A DNA stretch of 64,000 bases from Flaccisagitta enflata (taxonomy: Eukaryota; Chaetognatha; Sagittoidea; Aphragmophora). Position numbers and translations under genes: made by a program. The notes beneath the pieces were generated by a model. The model was not told the DNA's origin. It was given only the letters and a program-made list of their open reading frames with translations, and did not search any database. The stretch lies in NCBI GenBank assembly GCA_965153355.1, contig OZ231126.1:48670001-48734000 (forward strand), read 5' to 3'. How positions within the stretch are numbered: the stretch's first letter is position 1; each line of letters begins with the position of its first letter. Below are positions 56,745-64,000 of this stretch, one piece after another.

Positions 56745-56985
56745 AAAACAAGGCCGGATACACGGCCAATAAGTAGTCGCTGGCGGGTGGGCAGGGGCAG
56801 TACACCGAGGGGCAGGGGCAGTCAATCAGTGGGCAGGGGCTGTATTTTGGGTGGGCAGGGGCTGTTATGTTCAGAAACCACAAATACGGTCAATTTCGCG
56901 GCATCCGAAATTTCGCGTGACAGACAGACAGACAGACCAAGGGACACACCCTCTTATAGAGTCGCTTAGCCAGCGACTTAAAAAA
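56745..56985 (+). mobile_element. GTCGCG-hairpin family element with expanded GGGCAGGGGC
   Basis: AACAAGGCCGGATACACGGCC at the left. GGGCAGGGGC then occurs four times with short spacers. GACAGACAGACAGACC follows, and the hairpin is GTCGCTTAGCCAGCGACTTAAAA. Confidence 0.8.
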
Positions 56986-56989
56986 CGGG

Positions 56990-58560
56990 CAAGCAATTGC
57001 CCTTGCGCTATCATTAACTTCATAATAGTCTTCTTTTGGATACGTCTTAAAATTCCTCATCTTTTAGCATTATAAACCCCTGGCATTCATGACGGCGAAC
57101 GGTGGCTCTACTGGCTCTACCGGAGAATATTAACTGCCAAACGGGGTGAAAAGTTTGCGACAGAATGCCGGTCACGCAGTATTATGAAAGGTACTCTGAT
57201 CGTTTTATTTATTCTTTTGTCAGTACTACTCCTATCAACCTCATTGCTCTGTATGCGATTTTGACCTTCACGGGGTAAGGGGGAATTGGAAGTGGGAAAT
57301 TGAGTATGGGCGCGTGGGCCTAGGGAGCTGCGAGGCACCTCAAGGATCAACCATCAACTTAGCCTAAGTTCGTTTTCCTCGCCTCTTTGCTCATGGCAGC
57401 TCAAGTCCCTTTCTCCACTCCATTCATGTCATCGGACCGAATTATTGGACTGAATGGAAAATGAACGTCTTTCTTTTGTACTTAATAGTATATTTGACAA
57501 TGGCAAAATTGTTTTTTAGTTGATCTGAAAAATGGTAAGTCAAGTAACTCGGGGTCACAATTACGCTGCGGACGGATGGGTAGGCTTGGGTAGGGGCGTC
57601 CAACCCCCATCCACACCCGAACCCTCAACCCTACACACTTACGTGTACAAAACATTCATAAAAAGTATTTTAGACATCCGTTTTTTTCCACTTTTAAACT
57701 CGATCAGCACATACCGACAATCTGATGGACCATCGGACCGACAAACAGACAAAGCCTCTAAAAACTAAAAACATGAAATATAAATTTAATTAAATATAAA
57801 AAAAGTTGTTGCTCAAAAAAAAGTTCCTCCCTATTGAAGTTTTGCATGCAACAAGGCTTCTTCCACCTCTCGCCTCTACCCCCTACCTACATAACTACCT
57901 ACATAGCTATGTACCTACATACCTACACACCCACTTAGAGACGCGAGGACGCATACTATTACAAGAAGTTTCTATGCAAGTTGCACTCCCCGTTAGGTCC
58001 CTTGATGAAAGGAAATGTTTTTCGATTGTAATCGTGGCGTGCTGTCGCCGTTTAATTCTTTGATTGGTGTAGACAAGTGGTGAGGTCATAATTCCAACTC
58101 TCACTGTCCCTTATTGGTTAAAGCGATCGATTTCTTCTGGGTCGAGGGAGAAACCACGAAGCATTCACGTGAGTAAAAAATAAGAAAAAAAAAAACTGAA
58201 ATGGTTTGTGGAGTTAGGATGGATTCGACGATGTTATATTTCAAAAAGCAACCTGCCATTCCTGGGAGCCCAAATGAATGATTGTAGAGATGGAAGATCA
58301 CTACTTTTGGGGCCTTCAATGAAATTTCAAAATTTAACCCCTGAGCTCAGTCATGAAGATGAAATGGAATGGCCTTTGAGGGGGGAGTCTAAGTGACACA
58401 ATTTACATAAAATCTGACCACGCTATGTGAAATGGCGTGAAATTTTGATGTCAACCTGATGATTTGATATCTAAACTCCCAGGCGTTTAGTCACAATCAA
58501 ATTTTACATTTTGTTGGTCCTCGAAGTGTGACAGAATTGATACGCTCGTCGGACGATCCT
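56990..58560. other. No supported gene; dispersed-repeat fragments only
   Basis: TCGGGGTCACAATTACGCTG and GGGCGTCCAACCCCCATCC at 57549-57620 match the end of the GCCCGATCGGGC repeat (39020-39075). A tract of CTACCTACATA units is at 57885-57930. No exon is supported. Confidence 0.5.
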
Positions 58561-58564
58561 CGTA

Positions 58565-59328
58565 CAGTATGATTTTTTTCAACTGTAACATTAGATGAGA
58601 ACATTATGCAAAAACTAAAAGAGCTAGCCAAATTCTGAAAGAAGCTCCCAGAAGGTGAGAGTTTGCAGTTGTTTGCTAAGAGATTCGAAAGGTTTTTAAG
58701 AAAGAAAACTGATATCCATCTTACTTTTTCAATTGGGATTGAAATTTTGAAAAATGGAAAAATGGAAAAAGTAGTAAAGATATTGGCTAAACTGTTTCTC
58801 TTCAAATCGCTCTCATTTTCAAACCGTTTGAGCTACAGATGCCAGATTGGTCCCAAATGAAAGCTATTTTGAAGTACTTTTTGGGAAAAGCTCAACAGAC
58901 AGACTTTTTTTGAGTTTTGAATACATTTGGTTAACTGAAAGTCCATTCTGCAAACAATTTATCCCAAAACAACAAAATCGTTCATGTTTGGCAGGATAAC
59001 TCTTTTTAAAAATCGCTGTCTTTGTTTTTCTCCTAAAACCACATCAAAATACCTTTCATTTGAGACCAATCTGGGATCTGTAGCTCAAACCGTTCAGAAA
59101 TGATAGCGATTTCCGAAAAGACAGTCACTACAAACAGCCTTTTTTGGCAGAATCTGCCTTTTGATTTACATGTGTTAATCAGATCAAAATAAAAGAAAAA
59201 GTCCTTGGGATTTTTCATCCAAAATCTGCAAACTCATATCTTCCAAGTGTTTTTTCAGATTGTAGCTAGCCCTTCTACTTTTCGTGCTATGTTCTCATCT
59301 TATGTTACAGTTCAGAAAAATCATACTG
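58565..59328. mobile_element. 764-bp palindromic MITE with TA ends
   Basis: CAGTATGATTTTTTTCAACT at the left faces TCAGAAAAATCATACTG at the right, flanked by TA at 58563-58564 and 59329-59330. The arms of about 300 bp share AGATGAGAACAT and GAGTTTGCAG-type sequence. There is no transposase. Confidence 0.85.
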
Positions 59329-59370
59329 TAGTTATTTTCTTCTTAGCGGAGGTCAAGATTTTGTGGACTG

Positions 59371-59935
59371 TCAACGCCGTTTGACAACGCCGTCTGACAG
59401 CGCCCGTTTGACAACGCCGTCTGACAGCGCCCGTTTGACAACGCCCTGTTGACAACGCCCGTTTGACAACGCCCGTTTGACAACGCCCGTTTGACAACGC
59501 CCGTTTGACAACGCCCGTTTGACAACGCCCATTTGACAACGCCCATTTGACAACGCCCGTTTGACAACGCCCGTTTGACAACGCCCGTTTGACAACGCCC
59601 GTTTGACAACGCCCATTTGACAACGCCCGTTTGACAACGCCCGTTTGACAACGCCTTGACAACGCCCTGACCGTTTGACAACGCCCGTTTGACAACGCGT
59701 TTGACAACGACGCCCGTTGACAACGCCGTTTGACAACGCCCGTTTGACAACGCCCGTTTGACAACGCCCGTTTGACAACGCCCGTTTGACAACGCCCGTT
59801 TGACAACGCCCGTTTGACAACGCCCGTTTGACAACGCCCGTTTGACAACGCCCGTTTGACAACGCCCGTTTGACAACGCCCGTTTGACAACGCCCGTTTA
59901 ACAACGCCCGTTTAACAACGCCCGTTTAACAATGC
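59371..59935 (+). repeat. 14-bp minisatellite CGCCCGTTTGACAA
   Basis: About 40 copies, with some 11-13-bp variants near 59655-59720. The right edge mutates to GTTTAACAA and ends TTTAACAATGCCAAA, the same ending as the 39655 array. All three minus frames are open because 14 is not a multiple of 3, giving artefact ORFs of about 180 codons. Confidence 0.95.
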
Positions 59936-59939
59936 CAAA

Positions 59940-60328
59940 CGCAGAATTGAGAGGTTGAAACAAAAACTAACAAAATTTCAAGTAACTTGATTGAAGTAAC
60001 AAGACTGAATTAATAATTTTTCGTAATGAAACCCCTAATTACATTCTTGACTAATAAAAGAATGAGAAATGAAAACTTTTTTTTTTCACTTAGCAGAGAA
60101 AATCAGAGCGAAAATGACTTGATCATTATGAAAATTGGTCTTTGGAGTATATTAGCGGAAATCACCTGTTGTTCAGTTGAACCCCCGCAGTAAAAGGTGG
60201 ATTTCTGTTTTTGCCAATATAATGATTAAAGAATAAAAAGATATAACAGGCCGCTCAAGCGTCATTATGGTCAGCGGTTCCCGATGCCCCATTGATATCA
60301 TTTAGTATGGTAGTGATGAGGTAATGCA
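59940..60328. other. Spacer between two minisatellites
   Basis: A fragment ATGGTCAGCGGTTCCCGATGCC at 60267-60288 matches the subfamily A end in reverse orientation. Otherwise featureless. Confidence 0.5.
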
Positions 60329-63300
60329 CCCTGCATCAAAATCACCAACAACCAATACAAAATCCCACCAACCACCCAACCCACCCAAAACACCAACACC
60401 CTGCATCAAAATCACTAACGACCAATACAAAATCCCACCAACCACCCAACCCACCCAAAACACCAACACCCTGCATCAAAATCACCAACGACCAATACAA
60501 AATCCCACCAACCACCCAACCCACCCAAAACACCAACACCCTGCATCAAAATCACCAACGACCAATACAAAATCCCACCAACCACCCAACCCACCCAAAA
60601 CACCAACACCCTGCATCAAAATCACCAACGACCAATACAAAATCCCACCAACCACCCAACCCACCCAAAACACCAACACCCTGCATCAAAATCACCAACG
60701 ACCAATACAAAATCCCACCAACCACCCAACCCACCCAAAACACCAACACCCTGCATCAAAATCACCAACGACCAATACAAAATCCCACCAACCACCCAAC
60801 CCACCCAAAACACCAACACCGTGCATCAAAATCACCAACGACCAATACAAAATCCCACCAACCACCCAACCCACCCAAAACACCAACACCGTGCATCAAA
60901 ATCACCAACGACCAATACAAAATCCCACCAACCACCCAACCCACCCAAAACACCAACACCGTGCATCAAAATCACCAACGACCAATACAAAATCCCACCA
61001 ACCACCCAACCCACCCAAAACACCAACACCCTGCATCAAAATCACCAACGACCAATACAAAATCCCACCAACCACCCAACCCACCCAAAACACCAACACC
61101 CTGCATCAAAATCACCAACGACCAATACAAAATCCCACCAACCACCCAACCCACCCAAAACACCAACACCCTGCATCAAAATCACCAACGACCAATACAA
61201 AATCCCACCAACCACCCAACCCACCCAAAACACCAACACCGTGCATCAAAATCACCAACGACCAATACAAAATCCCACCAACCACCCAACCCACCCAAAA
61301 CACCAACACCCTGCATCAAAATCACCAACGACCAATACAAAATCCCACCAACCACCCAACCCACCCAAAACACCAACACCGTGCATCAAAATCACCAACG
61401 ACCAATACAAAATCCCACCAACCACCCAAAACACCAACACCCTGCATCAAAATCACCAACGACCAATACAAAATCCCACCAACCACCCAACCCACCCAAA
61501 ACACCAACACCGTGCATCAAAATCACCAACGACCAATACAAAATCCCACCAACCACCCAACCCACCCAAAACACCAACACCGTGCATCAAAATCACCAAC
61601 GACCAATACAAAATCCCACCAACCACCCAACCCACCCAAAACACCAACACCGTGCATCAAAATCACCAACGACCAATACAAAATCCCACCAACCACCCAA
61701 CCCACCCAAAACACCAACACCGTGCATCAAAATCACCAACGACCAATACAAAATCCCACCAACCACCCAACCCACCCAAAACACCAACACCGTGCATCAA
61801 AATCACCAACGACCAATACAAAATCCCACCAACCACCCAACCCACCCAAAACACCAACACCGTGCATCAAAATCACCAACGACCAATACAAAATCCCACC
61901 AACCACCCAACCCACCTCAAACACCAACACCGTGCATCAAAATCACCAACGACCAATACAAAATCCCACCAACCACCCAACCCACCCAAAACACCAACAC
62001 CCTGCATCAAAATCACCAACACCAATACAAAATCCCACCAACCACCCAACCCACCCAAAACACCAACACCGTGCATCAAAATCACCAACGACCAATACAA
62101 AATCCCACCAACCACCCAACCCACCCAAAACACCAACACCGTGCATCAAAATCACCAACGACCAATACAAAATCCCACCAACCACCCAACCCACCCAAAA
62201 CACCAACACCGTGCATCAAAATCACCAACGACCAATACAAAATCCCACCAACCACCCAACCCACCCAAAACACCAACACCGTGCATCAAAATCACCAACG
62301 ACCAATACAAAATCCCACCAACCACCCAACCCACCCAAAACACCAACACCCTGCATCAAAATCACCAACGACCAATACAAAATCCCACCAACCACCCAAC
62401 CCACCCAAAACACCAACACCGTGCATCAAAATCACCAACGACCAATATAAAATCCCACCAACCACCCAACCCACCCAAAACACCAACACCGTGCATCAAA
62501 ATCACCAACCACCAATACAAAATCCCACCAACCACCCAACCCACCCAAAACACCAACACCGTGCATCAAAATCACCAACGACCAATACAAAATCCCACCA
62601 ACCACCCAACCCACCCAAAACACCAACACCGTGCATCAAAATCACCAACGACCAATACAAAATCCCACCAACCACCCAACCCACCCAAAACACCAACACC
62701 GTGCATCAAAATCACCAACGACCAATACAAAATCCCACCAACCACCCAACCCACCCAAAACACCAACACCGTGCATCAAAATCACCAACGACCAATACAA
62801 AATCCCACCAACCACCCAACCCACCCAAAACACCAACACCGTGCATCAAAATCACCAACGACCAATACAAAATCCCACCAACCACCCAACCCACCCAAAA
62901 CACCAACACCGTGCATCAAAATCACCAACGACCAATACAAAATCCCACCAACCACCCAACCCACCCAAAACACCAACACCGTGCATCAAAATCACCAACG
63001 ACCAATACAAAATCCCACCAACCACCCAACCCACCCAAAACACCAACACCGTGCATCAAAATCACCAACGACCAATACAAAATCCCACCAACCACCCAAC
63101 CCACCCAAAACACCAACACCGTGCATCAAAATCACCAACGACCAATACAAAATCCCACCAACCACCCAACCCACCCAAAACACCAACACCGTGCATCAAA
63201 ATCACCAACGACCAATACAAAATCCCACCAACCACCCAACCCACCCAAAACACCAACACCGTGCATCAAAATCACCAACGACCAATACAAAATCCCACCA

Positions 63301-63738
63301 ACCACCCAACCCACCCAAAACACCAACACCGTGCATCAAAATCACCAACGACCAATACAAAATCCCACCAACCACCCAACCCACCCAAAACACCAACACC
63401 GTGCATCAAAATCACCAATGACCAATACAAAATCCCACCAACCACCCAACCCACCCAAAACACCAACACCGTGCATCAAAATCACCAACGACCAATACAA
63501 AATCCCACCAACCACCCAACCCACCCAAAACACCAACACCGTGCATCAAAATCACCAACGACCAATACAAAATCCCACCAACCACCCAACCCACCCAAAA
63601 CACCAACACCGTGCATCAAAATCACCAACGACCAATACAAAATCCCACCAACCACCCAACCCACCCAAAACACCAACACCGTGCATCAAAATCACCAACG
63701 ACCAATACAAAATCCCACCAACCACCCAACCCACCCAA
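60329..63738 (+). repeat. 70-bp minisatellite, 49 copies
   Basis: The unit contains TGCATCAAAATCACCAACGA, CCAATACAAAATCCCACC and AACCACCCAACCCACCC. Two length variants exist: a 61-bp unit near 61425 and a 69-bp unit near 62020. A C/G difference just before TGCAT divides the copies: 14 C-type, concentrated at the left, and 35 G-type, filling the right. Because 70 is not a multiple of 3, several frames stay open for up to 949 codons; these are not called as genes. The plus strand has very few G. Confidence 0.98.
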
Positions 63739-64000
63739 GCCTTGGTTTTCATCTTCGCTGCTGAACGACGGTCAACGTCCCTCCCACCTCCACGTTTCCA
63801 GTTTTTATAGATTTGCAGCTTTGATCAAAACCCGTTTAGTTCTGATTCTCCCAGTACAGTGCAAATTGTCACTGGCCAGACTATCATGTAATTTCAAAAG
63901 TTTTCTTACTCCTTGGTAAGATGTGTCGTTCTGCCTTTTAGGGTCAAACTTGTTTTTGTATCCAAATCCAGTGAAACTCACTTTTCCTTTGTATAGTCAG
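63739..64000. other. Right edge, no supported feature
   Basis: Unique sequence follows the minisatellite; no exon, repeat or promoter could be supported. Confidence 0.5.

Noticed and set aside
59321-59904. Three overlapping ~180-codon minus frames (SNGRCQTGVVKRAL repeats)
   Set aside because: Same artefact from the 14-bp minisatellite in all three frames.
59371-63738. CRISPR-like array
   Set aside because: Units are directly adjacent without unique spacers, the context is eukaryotic and no cas genes are present.
60324-63810. Open frames of 377-949 codons, and dozens of 65-codon minus frames, through the 70-bp array
   Set aside because: They follow from a stop-free repeat whose length is not a multiple of three; all frames look alike and there is no unique coding sequence or initiation context.

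Overview
The window is eukaryotic, almost certainly from an invertebrate animal. Genes are split by GT-AG introns of hundreds to thousands of bases. One gene is a clear animal-type SNX5/SNX6 sorting nexin and another is a papain-family protease, and the rest is dense with transposable elements, minisatellites and microsatellites. The species cannot be named from the sequence. No prokaryotic features (operons, Shine-Dalgarno sites, CRISPR arrays) are present.

Layout. 1-2560: 3' part of a Jockey-like non-LTR retrotransposon with an intact reverse transcriptase frame, 3' UTR and (TTCA)n tail. 2556-8100: tandem 0.5 kb and 0.35 kb repeats and mobile-element copies. 8216-13140 (+): last four visible exons of an unidentified coiled-coil protein. 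13287-14390: Tc1/mariner-like palindromic MITE, 13-bp minisatellite and another dispersed repeat. 16310-31229 (-): complete 10-exon SNX5/6-type gene, 420 codons plus stop, whose reading phase is consistent across all nine introns; the introns hold three large palindromes (2.06, 1.0 and 0.42 kb). 31.6-37.8 kb: 20-bp minisatellite, repeat elements and a 2.8 kb palindrome with a nested MITE. 37993-41041 (+): five exons of a C1A cysteine protease with Gln, Cys, His and Asn all present; its 5' exons were not found. 42.17-48.83 kb: a 6.7 kb inverted-repeat structure with about 1.2 kb arms. 49387-50276: hAT-like element with a precise 8-bp target-site duplication. 52130-54873 (-): exons of an unidentified small protein. 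55.4-56.2 kb: palindromic element carrying interstitial telomeric repeats. 59371-59935: 14-bp minisatellite. 60329-63738: 70-bp minisatellite, 49 copies.

The most informative structures are the mobile elements. An abundant family carries a tandem-repeat core between conserved ends. It falls into three subfamilies (A, B, C here), and each pairs its own terminal sequence with its own core repeat. In most B and C copies the core is arranged as two inverted halves. One copy sits in a tandem repeat whose neighbouring unit preserves the empty site, showing insertion in a homopolymer run with no clear target duplication, as expected for Helentron/HINE-type rolling-circle elements. Three MITE insertions lie in one arm of a larger palindrome whose other arm is uninterrupted; two of these give the empty site almost base for base.

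The genes do not form a pathway. The sorting nexin acts in endosomal retrieval, the protease is probably lysosomal or digestive, and the other two are unassigned.
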